Shown piece by piece: positions 21,216-30,046 of a stretch of 51,363 nucleotides of DNA (position 1 is the stretch's first letter; each line of letters begins with the position of its first letter). This DNA comes from Desulfobacteraceae bacterium. GTDB taxonomy: Bacteria; Desulfobacterota; Desulfobacteria; Desulfobacterales; Desulfosarcinaceae. The DNA lies in NCBI GenBank assembly GCA_013003715.1, contig JABDIN010000115.1, forward strand, positions 1 through 51,363. Reading direction: 5' to 3'. The notes beneath the pieces are model-generated. The model worked only from the letters and a program-made list of their open reading frames with translations. It searched no databases and was not told the DNA's origin. Made by a program: the position numbers and the translations under genes.

Positions 21216-21998
21216 TTATGGTGTATCGCCGACATGGGTATTCCCGGGTTTTCCCGCAAGGTAACCGGTGATGGTCGCTACATCCTCCGGCCTGTCCACG
21301 CCGACGCTTTCGTGTTCGGTGAGCACCACCCGTATGGGGATGCCGTTTTCAAGCAATCTCAATTGTTCCAGCTTTTCGGCCTTCTCCAGAGTGCTTTGGG
21401 ACAGGGTGGTGAAGGTTTCCAGGACATGCATTCTGAACGCATACATACCGATATGATGCAGGTAGGTTTGCTGTTGAGCATCGCGGTGATAGGGAATCAG
21501 GCTACGTGAAAAATAAAGGGCATCATTGTCCCTGGAAAGGGTTACTTTCACCCGGTCCGGGTTCCGGGCATCCTCGGCACCGATTTTACGGGCCATCGTC
21601 GTTACTTGCACCCGTGCATCGGAGAATGGTTGAACCAATTGCGATATCATGTCCGGTTCGATGGCCGGCTCATCCCCCTGGATATTGACGACCACGGTTT
21701 CCGCGGCCAACTTCATTGTTTGTGCCGCCTCTAAAACACGGTCCGTGCCTGTGGCATGGTCGGGGCACGTCATCATTACCGGAATATTCAGCGCCTCGGA
21801 GCTGTACCGGATACGCTCGTCATCGGTGGCAACGACGACCCGCTCCAGTTCACGGCAACGGACTGCCCGTTGGTAAACATGCCAGATCATGGGTTTGCCC
21901 AGAATGGAGACCAACGGCTTTCCCGGAAAACGTTTCGCATTATATCGGGCGGGAATGATGCCCACACATGTCGGTAATGTTGTCATGTCGGATAACAT
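21216..21998 (-). CDS. kdsB: 3-deoxy-manno-octulosonate cytidylyltransferase (CMP-Kdo synthetase)
   Basis: 260 residues. It activates Kdo with CTP to CMP-Kdo in the cytoplasm for lipid A glycosylation. Motifs: [18 protein letters not shown] (nucleotide-binding N-terminus), [32 protein letters not shown] and [13 protein letters not shown], all in family order. The start could be 21998 or the second ATG at 21986; neither has a clear Shine-Dalgarno. It lies 28 bases after waaA, which uses its product, and 42 bases before the GlmS-like gene. Confidence 0.95.
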   Translation of the reverse strand: MLSDMTTLPTCVGIIPARYNAKRFPGKPLVSILGKPMIWHVYQRAVRCRELERVVVATDDERIRYSSEALNIPVMMTCPDHATGTDRVLEAAQTMKLAAETVVVNIQGDEPAIEPDMISQLVQPFSDARVQVTTMARKIGAEDARNPDRVKVTLSRDNDALYFSRSLIPYHRDAQQQTYLHHIGMYAFRMHVLETFTTLSQSTLEKAEKLEQLRLLENGIPIRVVLTEHESVGVDRPEDVATITGYLAGKPGNTHVGDTP

Positions 21999-22026
21999 TT
22001 CAAACTTTCAATTTAGATTTGCTGTA

Positions 22027-23304
22027 TCAGGAATACCCCAACTGCTCCAGAATGGCAAGACAGGCCATATCGGAACCCCCACTCCTTTTTCGGATATAGT
22101 CGAGTGCCCGGCGGCGGACATCAGTTTTATCATACCCATTGGTTGCATCCTCGAGCAGCTGGTCGGCAACCGACTTCCAGTCCGGAACACGCCTGACCAG
22201 GCCGCTGTGGAAAACATCTTCACCGATCCATAGAAAATTGTCCCAGTGGGGGCCGATGACCGGTTTGATGCCCTGTATCAACGGTTCCATGAAATTCTGC
22301 CCACCCAAGGGCGCCAGGCTGCCGCCGACAAAAGCGGCGTCGCAATCGGCATAGGCGGCAGTTAATTCACCAAAGGTATCCCAGAGAATCACCCTGGCGG
22401 AAGGGGTTGTACCCGTTGTTCCTGATCGCAACACCCACGATATGCCCTTGTGGTCCAGGGTGGCTTTCCAATGTTTCAGCCGATGGATGTGCCGTGGAAA
22501 CAGGGCGATGAGGGCATCCGGAGAAACGCTTGCAAGCCGAGAAATTATGTTCCCGATGTCGGTTTCCTCCGCCTTCCTGATGGATCCGAGCACAATCAGC
22601 GGCCGGTTTCGTTCACGGACATCACCAATCCCTGCGTCCGTTACCGAATTACCGCAGGCCTCGATTGCCAGATCAAGTTTGATGTTCGGCATTCGGGTGA
22701 CGATGTCCGTGCCGAATAATACTCCGAATCGCTTTTCATCGGCCACTGAAACCGCCATGACCTTCCGGGGCCGGATGGCCCGCCAGAAATCCGGCCGGTA
22801 ATTATAGTGACGCGCGCTTTTCTCCGTGAGCCGGCCGTTGATGATGATGCTCGGGACGCCCCTGTTTTTAAGGGCATGCAAAAGTCCGGGCCAGAGTTCG
22901 GTTTCCAGTAAAATCATCAATTTCGGATTGATGACGTCCAGGGCTTGTTCCATGAATCTTGGCCGGTCGAACGGGAAATAAGTCGCTGAAACCGTCGTCA
23001 TATGGTTGCCAGTACCATCTGCCACTGTATTCAGAACGTGCAGCCCCTGATCCGTATTGGTGGTGATCAGCACGTTCACAGGGGTTGGTGGACAAAAACG
23101 TTTTAACAGGGATTTGGACAGATATGCTTCCCCGACAGAGGCGGCTTGAATCCAGACGTCCGCGGGCCGGAGAAAATGCCGGGAAAGGGTCCGTTGGTCG
23201 AAACCCTGACGAAGCCGCTGATTTGACTTCAGCAACGGAACCGCCGGCCACCAGAGCAGTCGATACATCTGGAAGAGAAGTTTATCCGTCCGATTGGTGA
23301 ACAT
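22027..23304 (-). CDS. waaA: Kdo transferase, WaaA/KdtA family, divergent N-terminal catalytic motif
   Basis: 425 residues from the ATG at 23304 (GGAAGG just upstream); an ATG at 23325 and a TTG at 23334 are alternatives. It moves Kdo from CMP-Kdo to lipid IVA on the inner face of the inner membrane. Family segments: IQAASVGEAYL, ILLETELWPGLLHAL, RLTEKSARHY, FPRHIHRL, DTFGELTAAYADCDAAFVGG and GGQNFMEP. The N-terminal motif that is usually GERxG, holding the catalytic Glu, reads GFDQRTL here, and the usual GGHNPLEP reads GGQNFMEP. It could be a distinct subfamily or a second transferase. It sits directly before kdsB. Confidence 0.88.
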   Translation of the reverse strand: MFTNRTDKLLFQMYRLLWWPAVPLLKSNQRLRQGFDQRTLSRHFLRPADVWIQAASVGEAYLSKSLLKRFCPPTPVNVLITTNTDQGLHVLNTVADGTGNHMTTVSATYFPFDRPRFMEQALDVINPKLMILLETELWPGLLHALKNRGVPSIIINGRLTEKSARHYNYRPDFWRAIRPRKVMAVSVADEKRFGVLFGTDIVTRMPNIKLDLAIEACGNSVTDAGIGDVRERNRPLIVLGSIRKAEETDIGNIISRLASVSPDALIALFPRHIHRLKHWKATLDHKGISWVLRSGTTGTTPSARVILWDTFGELTAAYADCDAAFVGGSLAPLGGQNFMEPLIQGIKPVIGPHWDNFLWIGEDVFHSGLVRRVPDWKSVADQLLEDATNGYDKTDVRRRALDYIRKRSGGSDMACLAILEQLGYS

Positions 23305-23398
23305 ATGCCTTCCGATTGTAATCATTGCGCCCAAAAATCGGCGAGCCGGATCCGAATATCCGGATTACACCGGCTCCCCTCGCGAGGATAAGATCCGC

Positions 23399-24781
23399 CT
23401 ATTTCTTCTCCGCTGGTCCTGCCGAATTTTCAAAATAGTGGGAAATGGCGATCTGGGCATATTCCGCCGCACGGCGACCGATGAATTCCTCATGGGCCAC
23501 CACGACAGCCACGGCCATCTCTCCCGGACCCTTTTTCCGCTCGGCAAATCCCACAAACCAGTCAATCCGCAAATCCCGTTTTTTATTGAATATGGAGCCG
23601 GTTTTACCTCCAATATTCAAGGCGGAAAGGGTTTTATCCCGCTTGTAACGTCTGAATGCCTTTTTGGCCGTTCCGTTGGTGACGGTTCTCTCCATGAGAT
23701 TGTATAAGATTTTCGATGTCGCCGTGTTCATCGCCGTATTGAAAGTTTGCGGTTGTGATCGATAGATGATTTGATCATCCGGCGACACGATATTGTCAAT
23801 GATGGTCGGTTCCATCATTTTGCCGTCGTTGACGATGCCCGAGGCCACCATCACCCCATGCACCGCGGAAATAGTGGTTTGCCGGTTGAATCCGCTGGCA
23901 ATTTCAGCCCATTCGTATTTGTCGTCATTGATGGATATCCGGCTGGGCGGCAGATCCAGCTCAAAATTCAAATCGGTGTTGAAACCAAAGGCGTTGGAAT
24001 ATTTTTCGAGATTGGATTTTCCAAGATGTAAACTGCCGATTTTTCCGAACACCGGATTGACCGATTGGGCGAAAGCATCGCGAAAGCTGATTTTATTTGT
24101 ATATTTATTGGTCGACGTCTTGAGTTGATTTTTATAAAGCGTATGCTTGTAGCCGTTGAAATTCATGGTTGTGAGTTCACGAAGATCCCGGGTTTCCACG
24201 GCTGCGGCGGCCGTGACGATCTTGAAAATACTGGCTGCCGGAAACGAATTGTCCAGGCATGGATTCCCGGCGGGATTGCCTTTGTCAAATCCGACCATGC
24301 AGAGTATCCGGCCGGTTGACGGTACCATTCCCACAATACCGATATATCTTGAATTTTTCTGATCCAGTTTCTTGATGAGATGATTTTGCAGCCGGATGTC
24401 CACGCTTGTGGTCACCAAAAGCGCCTGCTCCTGAAAATCGATGCGAACCACCGGATCGTCCAGATTCATCAGCGGGCTGTCGCCCATTAAGACGCGGACA
24501 TCCTTTTTACTGATGAATTCGCTGTCGGTGATCGCCGCGGCCTTGATTTCCGTACCGGGAATCGTCGCTGTCCCGGTATCCACCGGCGGTGTCGGATCTG
24601 ATTTGCCGAATACGAATAGTATGACAAGCACCGCGGCCAGATAAAAAGGAATATACCGTTTTCTTCGCCACCAGCGGCTCCCGGTATTCTGTCGTTGAAG
24701 GGATTTTTGGTAGGCGCGCCAGCCCGGACGTGCCCCGGTAATCCGATCACGTCTGTTTGTGTTTCGAAAGAGAGCTTTCAT
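23399..24781 (-). CDS. Membrane-anchored penicillin-binding transpeptidase
   Basis: 460 residues. A basic cytoplasmic tail (WWRRKR) and one membrane helix (about 44-58) precede a periplasmic transpeptidase domain with all three active-site motifs: S184-I-F-K187 (SxxK), S240-V-N242 (SxN) and K393-T-G395. This is the D,D-transpeptidase core that cross-links peptidoglycan and binds beta-lactams. The N-terminal non-catalytic part (about 60-140) is much shorter than in FtsI/PBP2, so it is a compact class-B-like enzyme. It lies 100 bases after metG and about 95 bases before the chosen waaA start. The exact role (elongation, division or accessory) is not visible. Confidence 0.87.
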   Translation of the reverse strand: MKALFRNTNRRDRITGARPGWRAYQKSLQRQNTGSRWWRRKRYIPFYLAAVLVILFVFGKSDPTPPVDTGTATIPGTEIKAAAITDSEFISKKDVRVLMGDSPLMNLDDPVVRIDFQEQALLVTTSVDIRLQNHLIKKLDQKNSRYIGIVGMVPSTGRILCMVGFDKGNPAGNPCLDNSFPAASIFKIVTAAAAVETRDLRELTTMNFNGYKHTLYKNQLKTSTNKYTNKISFRDAFAQSVNPVFGKIGSLHLGKSNLEKYSNAFGFNTDLNFELDLPPSRISINDDKYEWAEIASGFNRQTTISAVHGVMVASGIVNDGKMMEPTIIDNIVSPDDQIIYRSQPQTFNTAMNTATSKILYNLMERTVTNGTAKKAFRRYKRDKTLSALNIGGKTGSIFNKKRDLRIDWFVGFAERKKGPGEMAVAVVVAHEEFIGRRAAEYAQIAISHYFENSAGPAEKK

Positions 24782-24881
24782 TCAGGTCATATTATAAAGG
24801 CCGGCAACCGTATCTATATCACTGGCGGAACCGGCCATGGTGTGCGATTCATGCGAATTCGTTTATTGTGTTTGCCTCGAT

Positions 24882-26801
24882 TCAACTGACTTTCGTACCC
24901 GGTGCAACGGTATGATCCAAGGTGGCGACCACCACCTTTTCCCCATCGACGGCGGCCAGAATCATGCCCTCTGATTTTACCCCCATGAGCTTGGCCGGTT
25001 TCAGGTTGGCGATGATGATCACTTGTTTGCCGAGCAGATCATCCGGCGTATACGATTCGGCAATTCCGGAGACAATGGTCCGTTTTTCACCGATGTCCAC
25101 TTCCAATTTCAATAATTTTTTGGCCCGCGGAACCGGCTCACAATGGGTAATGGTACCCACCCGCAGGTCCAGGTCAGTGAAATGGTCGATGGTGATTTCC
25201 GGTTTGCCGGACGGCGGTGCCTTTTCGTTTCGGGTCGGCCCGGATGCCGGTGTACCGGTGGTCGCCTCAACCCGCGGAAACAGGGAAATCGACTTGGGGA
25301 GTTGGGTTTTCGGCTTCAGGGTTTTCCATTTTTTCAGGCCTTGGATTTTAAAAAAGGTTTTGTCGGGGGGTATTCCCAGGTGTTTTTGCATGGCTTCAGC
25401 GGTCTGGGGCATCACCGGGTAAATCAGCCCGGATATGACCCGCAGCCCTTCGAGAAGATTGTATATGACCGTCTCAAGCTGTTTCCGCTGGGTTTTATTT
25501 TTGGCGAGAACCCATGGTGTGGTTACATCGATATACTTGTTCAATTCACCGATGAATTCCCATACGGCAACCAATGCTTTGTGAAATGCGAATTGGGGCA
25601 TATGCTCCTGATAGGCCGCAATTGCTTTTCCGGCATGGGCCTCCAGCCCTAAATCAAAATCCTTTTCAGTGTCCGTATCGAAATCCGGAACTTCACCGCC
25701 GAAATATTTATGGGCCATCGCCAGCACCCTGGAAAACAGGTTTCCGAGATCATTGGCCAGGTCGGAGTTGAGGCGGGATACCAGCGCCTCTTCGTTAAAA
25801 CTCGAATCCAATCCGAATGCCATTTCGCGCAAGAGAAAATAACGGAATGCGTCCAGGCCGTATACATTTTTCAGCTCCAGGGGATCGATGACATTACCGA
25901 GACTCTTGGACATCTTGCTCTGATCCACGTTCCAATATCCATGGACATTGAGGTGTTTGAAAATGGGGATGCCGGCTGCCTTGAGCATGGTGGGCCAGTA
26001 AATGCCGTGCGGCTTAAGGATATCCTTGGCGATGATATGTTGGGACACCGGCCAGTATTTAGTGTACAACTCGCCGTCCGGATAACCCAACCCGGAGATA
26101 TAGTTCAGCAGTGCATCGAACCAGACATAGGTGACGTAGTTTTCGTCAAAGGGAAGGGTGATGCCCCAGGTGATTCTTGACTTCGGCCGGGAAATGCATA
26201 AATCGTCCAACGGCTCTTTTAAAAAGGAGAGCACCTCGTTTTTGTAGCGTTCGGGACGGATAAAATCAGGATGCTTTTGAATATGGTCGATCAACCATTC
26301 CTGATACTTGCCCATCCGGAAAAAATAGTTGGCCTCTTTGATGATTTCCGGTTTGGTCTCATGATCCGGGCATTTGCCATTTACGAGTTCACGGTCGGTA
26401 TAAAATCGTTCACAGCCGAAACAATACTGCCCTTCGTATTCGCTGTAGTAGATATCGCCGGTATCGTATATCTGCTGCAGTATTTTTTTGACGACCAGGA
26501 TGTGGTTTTTGTCGGTGGTACGGATAAACTGATCGTTGGAGATATGCAATTCGGGCCACAGGTTTTTAAACAATGAGCTGATTTTATCCACATACTCGCG
26601 CGGGGTGAGATTCTCGTTTTTGGCGGCACGCATGACCTTGTCGCCATGCTCATCCGTGCCTGTCAGAAAATAGGTCTCGTCGGTGACCATTTCATGATAT
26701 CGTCGAATAACATCGGCACTTATGGTCGTATAGGCATGTCCCAAATGCGGTCTTGCATTGACGTAATAAATCGGGGTGGTGATATAGAAGGGTGTTGCCA
26801 T
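24882..26801 (-). CDS. metG: Methionyl-tRNA synthetase with C-terminal tRNA-binding domain
   Basis: 639 residues from the ATG at 26801, chosen because AAGGAG lies 7-8 bases upstream; the open frame extends six codons further. It charges tRNA-Met in the cytoplasm. Motifs: TPIYYVNARPHLGHAYT (HIGH motif as HLGH), a zinc knuckle CFGCERFYTDRELVNGKCPDH-type segment, WFDALLNYISGLGYP, and KMSKSLGNV. A Pro/Thr-rich linker (about 525-550) leads to an Arc1p/EMAP-like tRNA-binding domain (about 545-639: DLRVGTITHCEPVPRAKKLL) that serves for dimerisation and tRNA capture. It follows ricT and holB, a gene order common in bacteria. Confidence 0.97.
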   Translation of the reverse strand: MATPFYITTPIYYVNARPHLGHAYTTISADVIRRYHEMVTDETYFLTGTDEHGDKVMRAAKNENLTPREYVDKISSLFKNLWPELHISNDQFIRTTDKNHILVVKKILQQIYDTGDIYYSEYEGQYCFGCERFYTDRELVNGKCPDHETKPEIIKEANYFFRMGKYQEWLIDHIQKHPDFIRPERYKNEVLSFLKEPLDDLCISRPKSRITWGITLPFDENYVTYVWFDALLNYISGLGYPDGELYTKYWPVSQHIIAKDILKPHGIYWPTMLKAAGIPIFKHLNVHGYWNVDQSKMSKSLGNVIDPLELKNVYGLDAFRYFLLREMAFGLDSSFNEEALVSRLNSDLANDLGNLFSRVLAMAHKYFGGEVPDFDTDTEKDFDLGLEAHAGKAIAAYQEHMPQFAFHKALVAVWEFIGELNKYIDVTTPWVLAKNKTQRKQLETVIYNLLEGLRVISGLIYPVMPQTAEAMQKHLGIPPDKTFFKIQGLKKWKTLKPKTQLPKSISLFPRVEATTGTPASGPTRNEKAPPSGKPEITIDHFTDLDLRVGTITHCEPVPRAKKLLKLEVDIGEKRTIVSGIAESYTPDDLLGKQVIIIANLKPAKLMGVKSEGMILAAVDGEKVVVATLDHTVAPGTKVS

Positions 26802-26867
26802 TGCTGTTCTCCTTGTCATGGCGGTACGGGAATTCCGGGCGTGTAACGCCGGTGTCTATCGGGGTCG

Positions 26868-27662
26868 CTATTTTATCAACTGATCAACGTTCAAATCAAC
26901 TTCTTTCCCGTCTTCCATCCGGACTACAATACGATTGCATATCGTGTTATAGCGCAAAACTTTTCCTGTAATATCCTTGGTGTTAACGATCTTGCCGATT
27001 TTCGGAAATTTCTTCTTCAACTCTTTATAAACAGTGTTTTCATAGGTGAGACAGCACATCAGACGGCCGCACTGGCCTGAAATTTTGGTGGGATTTAAGG
27101 ATAGCCCCTGTTCTTTTGCCATCCGGATCGAGACCGGTTCGAATTTATCGAGGAACGTGCTGCAACAAAACTCCCTGCCGCACCTGCCGACACCGCCGCA
27201 CATTTTCGCCTGGTTTCGAATTCCCACCTGTCGCATTTCGATGCGTACGCGAAATTCCTTTACCAGTGTTTTTACCAACTGCCTGAAATCCACGCGGCCA
27301 TCGGCGGTAAAGAAAAAGGTCAGGCGGCTGGTGTCGAAAGTGCTTTCCACTGAAAACAGGTTCATCTTCAACCCGTATTCCTTCACACAATTCAAGCAAA
27401 ATTCATAAGCCTTTTCTTCAAGGCCCCTGTTCTTTTCCAATTGGCCAAAATCCTCAGGTGTCGCTTTTCGAAAGACCTTCTTAAGTGGTTTCTCCTTGGC
27501 GGGTCGGTCGTAGGGCGTGGACGCGATGATGACGGATCCGAATCCCAGGCCTTTTTCGGTCTCCACAATAACGTCGTCACCTTTGTTCAATACAAAGGCG
27601 CTGCAATCAAAATCATATATTTTACCACCGGGTTTAAACCGGACACCGACTTTTTTTTTCAT
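26868..27662 (-). CDS. ricT: PSP1-domain protein RicT/YaaT
   Basis: 264 residues. The PSP1 C-terminal domain is clear: CGGVGRCGREFCCSTFL, then LNPTKISGQCGRLMCCLTYE. These clustered cysteines hold Fe-S clusters in the Bacillus RicA/F/T complex, where the protein affects RNase Y-dependent RNA processing. In non-spore-formers such as this organism the role is less studied; RNA metabolism or iron sensing is likely. It sits between holB and metG, the usual location of the gene in Firmicutes and deltaproteobacteria. Runs of A at the start (ATGAAAAAAAAA) are normal. Confidence 0.9.
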   Translation of the reverse strand: MKKKVGVRFKPGGKIYDFDCSAFVLNKGDDVIVETEKGLGFGSVIIASTPYDRPAKEKPLKKVFRKATPEDFGQLEKNRGLEEKAYEFCLNCVKEYGLKMNLFSVESTFDTSRLTFFFTADGRVDFRQLVKTLVKEFRVRIEMRQVGIRNQAKMCGGVGRCGREFCCSTFLDKFEPVSIRMAKEQGLSLNPTKISGQCGRLMCCLTYENTVYKELKKKFPKIGKIVNTKDITGKVLRYNTICNRIVVRMEDGKEVDLNVDQLIK

Positions 27663-27775
27663 CTTCTAACCGTGTACCCTCTATTCGGATTCCGTTCGTT
27701 GGCGTCTCCTGCTGAACCCGGCTTCAATTCCGGACGGTTTATCAAAATCGGACTGATCACTTTATCAAGGTCTGA

Positions 27776-28837
27776 TTATAAAAGACCGCCCAGTTTCAGG
27801 AATAACATATCCAAGCTCAATCGGACATTCGCATTGGCACCAATATTGTGTTGAGCGGTTTGGATCGCCTCGATTTTCGTCAATGCAGGGCCTGTTGCCG
27901 TATGGGTGGTTGCCGCACGGACTCGATCCAAAAGATCGCTGTGAATGATCCTGTCCCGGCCTGATGGATAAACGGCCAAATCCCTGAACCATGTTTTCAG
28001 TAATTCCAGTGCGTCATCTACCGTCTCTTTTTTCCGGGCCAATTGTTCCGAGATACCCAACAGCCTGCTCATGCGTGAATGTGGCGGCCCATCAGCAGGT
28101 GAACAATCAATGGCCGATAGGAGATGGTCGCGTTGCAAAAGCCACTTCTTTTTTATCAATTTCAGGGCTTTAGCATAGCTTCCCCCTGACAGTGCGGCCA
28201 GGACTTTTGCCGATGCCGGGTCAATATCCTGTTTTTGGGCCAGCAGTTCCATCAGGTGTTCCGCCGAAATGGGGTTAAACCGGATTTGCTGACATCGCGA
28301 GACAATAGTGGGCAATAGATCAGAGGTTTGTTGCGAGGTCAATATTAATATTGTCCGATCGGGCGGCTCTTCCAATACTTTTAGAATCGCATTGGCCGCC
28401 TCCGGGGTGAAAACCTGTGCATCGGAGATGATGACGAAACGCAATCCCGATTCATAAGGTTTCATGGAAAGGGTGTTGCACAGTTCTCTGATTTGATCGA
28501 TGCGGATATACGCACCGTTTGGTTTGATGTCGACGATATCGGGGTGAAGTCCGGATTCAATCCGGCGGCATTCTCTGCAGATTCCACAGGGATCATACGA
28601 TGTGCCGGGATTAGGGACGTCCGGGGGATTTACGGTGGTATAGCCGTCTCCCTGCACTTTCTCAGCCGCCATTGCCTCGCAATGGCTGGCCATGGCGAAA
28701 GTGGTGGCGCAGGTTCTCTTCCCAATTCCATCGATCCCGGTAAAGAGTAGCGCATGCGGGATTTTTCCGATAAACAACAGCCTTTTGAGCAGCCGTATGG
28801 AATTGTCTTGGTCGACTATGGATTCAAATCCGGGCAC
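27776..28837 (-). CDS. holB: DNA polymerase III delta' subunit
   Basis: 353 residues from a GTG start. It is part of the clamp loader. The N-terminal AAA+ domain has GIDGIGKRT (a degenerate Walker A), a zinc module with C-G-I-C-x-x-C, and ESGLHPDIVDI. Then come LEEPPDRTILILTSQ (sensor/Walker B area) and PTIVSRCQQIRF (SRC motif, the arginine finger partner), followed by a C-terminal helical collar domain. An insertion of about 25 residues separates the first cysteine from the rest of the zinc module. It precedes ricT by 113 bases. Confidence 0.9.
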   Translation of the reverse strand: MPGFESIVDQDNSIRLLKRLLFIGKIPHALLFTGIDGIGKRTCATTFAMASHCEAMAAEKVQGDGYTTVNPPDVPNPGTSYDPCGICRECRRIESGLHPDIVDIKPNGAYIRIDQIRELCNTLSMKPYESGLRFVIISDAQVFTPEAANAILKVLEEPPDRTILILTSQQTSDLLPTIVSRCQQIRFNPISAEHLMELLAQKQDIDPASAKVLAALSGGSYAKALKLIKKKWLLQRDHLLSAIDCSPADGPPHSRMSRLLGISEQLARKKETVDDALELLKTWFRDLAVYPSGRDRIIHSDLLDRVRAATTHTATGPALTKIEAIQTAQHNIGANANVRLSLDMLFLKLGGLL

Positions 28838-28927
28838 TTGAACAACTCTCTAAATTGACGATCTGCAGATCGGGTCGATACAGGCAAGGCATCGGGTGCT
28901 CCGCATCAAGGGCTTGCCAAAACCGGC

Positions 28928-29203
28928 TTAGGAATCCACCCTGTCTTTCAACTCTTTACCGGATTTGAAAAACGGCAGCTTTTTGGGGCTGATAATGACT
29001 TTATCACCGGTTTTAGGATTTCTGCCGACATAGCTTTTATACTTCTTGACAAAGAAACTGCACAACCCTCTTATCTCGACGCGTTCTCCTTTGGACATGG
29101 CATCGGCCATGCTGTCAAAGAAGATCTGTACGACCTTTGCCGCCTCCGATTTAGAGATATTCGCTTCATTTTTCAAAGCGGAAATGAGCTCCAACTTATT
29201 CAT
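28928..29203 (-). CDS. HU/IHF-family DNA-bending protein (IHF-beta-like)
   Basis: 91 residues. Family features: an N-terminal helical dimer base (MNKLELISALKNEANISKSEA), VEIRGLCSFFVKKYKSYVGR, and the DNA-intercalating arm RNPKTGDKVIISPKKLPFF. RxNPKTG with the proline and the Phe-rich C-terminus favours an IHF-beta-like rather than an HU role. It bends DNA and helps sigma-54 promoters, recombination and nucleoid structure. AGAAGGAGG sits 4-5 bases before the ATG. It lies between the NusG-like gene and holB, probably with its own promoter. Confidence 0.93.
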   Translation of the reverse strand: MNKLELISALKNEANISKSEAAKVVQIFFDSMADAMSKGERVEIRGLCSFFVKKYKSYVGRNPKTGDKVIISPKKLPFFKSGKELKDRVDS

Positions 29204-29253
29204 ATATCCTCCTTCTAAAGAGTAGCGGTAAATTGCTTGTCAACCTATGATCT

Positions 29254-29280
29254 ATAATATAAATATTCATAAGAAGTCAA
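29254..29280 (-). promoter_or_regulatory. Candidate promoter of the HU/IHF gene
   Basis: On the minus strand TTGACT (29275-29280) is followed after 15 bases by TATTAT (29254-29259). The spacer is short, so this is tentative; a TTGACA further downstream (29238-29243) lacks a good -10. Confidence 0.35.
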
Positions 29281-29284
29281 GCAG

Positions 29285-29812
29285 TTATGATAGTATTTCC
29301 GACAGTTTTTCCACATCGTCCTCGCTGACCTCCACCCCGGCGTATTGGCCGAGGGCTTCAATTTCCACTACCACGCGCTGATGGCCGTGATATCTGGAAA
29401 AAGTACCGACGACGCCGGAAAATGGTCCGTTGACCACGATCACCCGGTCCCCTTTCTCAAAACGGCTGCCTGTTGCCACGTCCTGATTGGCGGCAACCAT
29501 GATTTTCAAGGATTCGATGGTCTCGTCCGGAACCGAGACGGGCCCTGTTTGGTTGCCGATCAACTTCACCGCGCCTACAGTTTTGACAATTTCCAGGTGC
29601 TCATAGGGATTCAGGTTCGTCCGGACGAACAGATACCCCGGGAACAGGGGGACGTTGATCATCAGTTTCCGATCACGGCGTTTGCTTCTGACCTTGATTT
29701 TCGGCAGAAACGTATCGAGGGATTTTTTGCAGAATCCATCATATACGACATTTTCAAATCTGCTCTTCGTATGAACGACATACCAGGCAGGAATCAGCTT
29801 GTCAGGTGTCAT
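29285..29812 (-). CDS. NusG-family transcription antiterminator (RfaH/UpxY-like paralogue)
   Basis: 175 residues. An NGN domain (AWYVVHTKSRFENVVYDGF; VPLFPGYLFVRTNL) is followed by a KOW domain (FEKGDRVIVVNGPFSGVVGTF). It lacks the housekeeping NusG insertion and is not near secE/rplK, so it is a specialised paralogue of the RfaH/UpxY/LoaP class. Such proteins load onto RNA polymerase at particular leaders and keep it going through long polysaccharide or secondary-metabolite operons. It lies about 220 bases after lptD and at the head of a long envelope cluster, which suggests its targets; no ops-type sequence was recognised here. Confidence 0.85.
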   Translation of the reverse strand: MTPDKLIPAWYVVHTKSRFENVVYDGFCKKSLDTFLPKIKVRSKRRDRKLMINVPLFPGYLFVRTNLNPYEHLEIVKTVGAVKLIGNQTGPVSVPDETIESLKIMVAANQDVATGSRFEKGDRVIVVNGPFSGVVGTFSRYHGHQRVVVEIEALGQYAGVEVSEDDVEKLSEILS

Positions 29813-30022
29813 CGGAATTGTATCTGTTTTTATATGTATAGCATTGATAGAATGCCCGGGTCCTTCATCATCAGACGCAAGGAATTGAATCGGCTCCCGG
29901 ACGGCCGGTGGATATCATTTTTTAATTTGGCCATCGGTTTCAAATAGTCAAATACATTATGCTTTTCATATCCGCTGGGGTGATCTTCCGTAGACCCGAA
30001 ATTCCAATGAATGTCAACCTTT

Positions 30023-30046
30023 TTAATTGCCGATTTAATTGCCGAT
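30023..30046 (+). repeat. 12-bp perfect tandem duplication over the lptD stop codon
   Basis: Two adjacent copies of TTAATTGCCGAT (30023-30034 and 30035-30046). The lptD TAA lies at the junction, so the gene ends ...KIGN-stop and the same four codons plus stop are repeated directly after it. Probably a recent slippage duplication. Confidence 0.85.
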
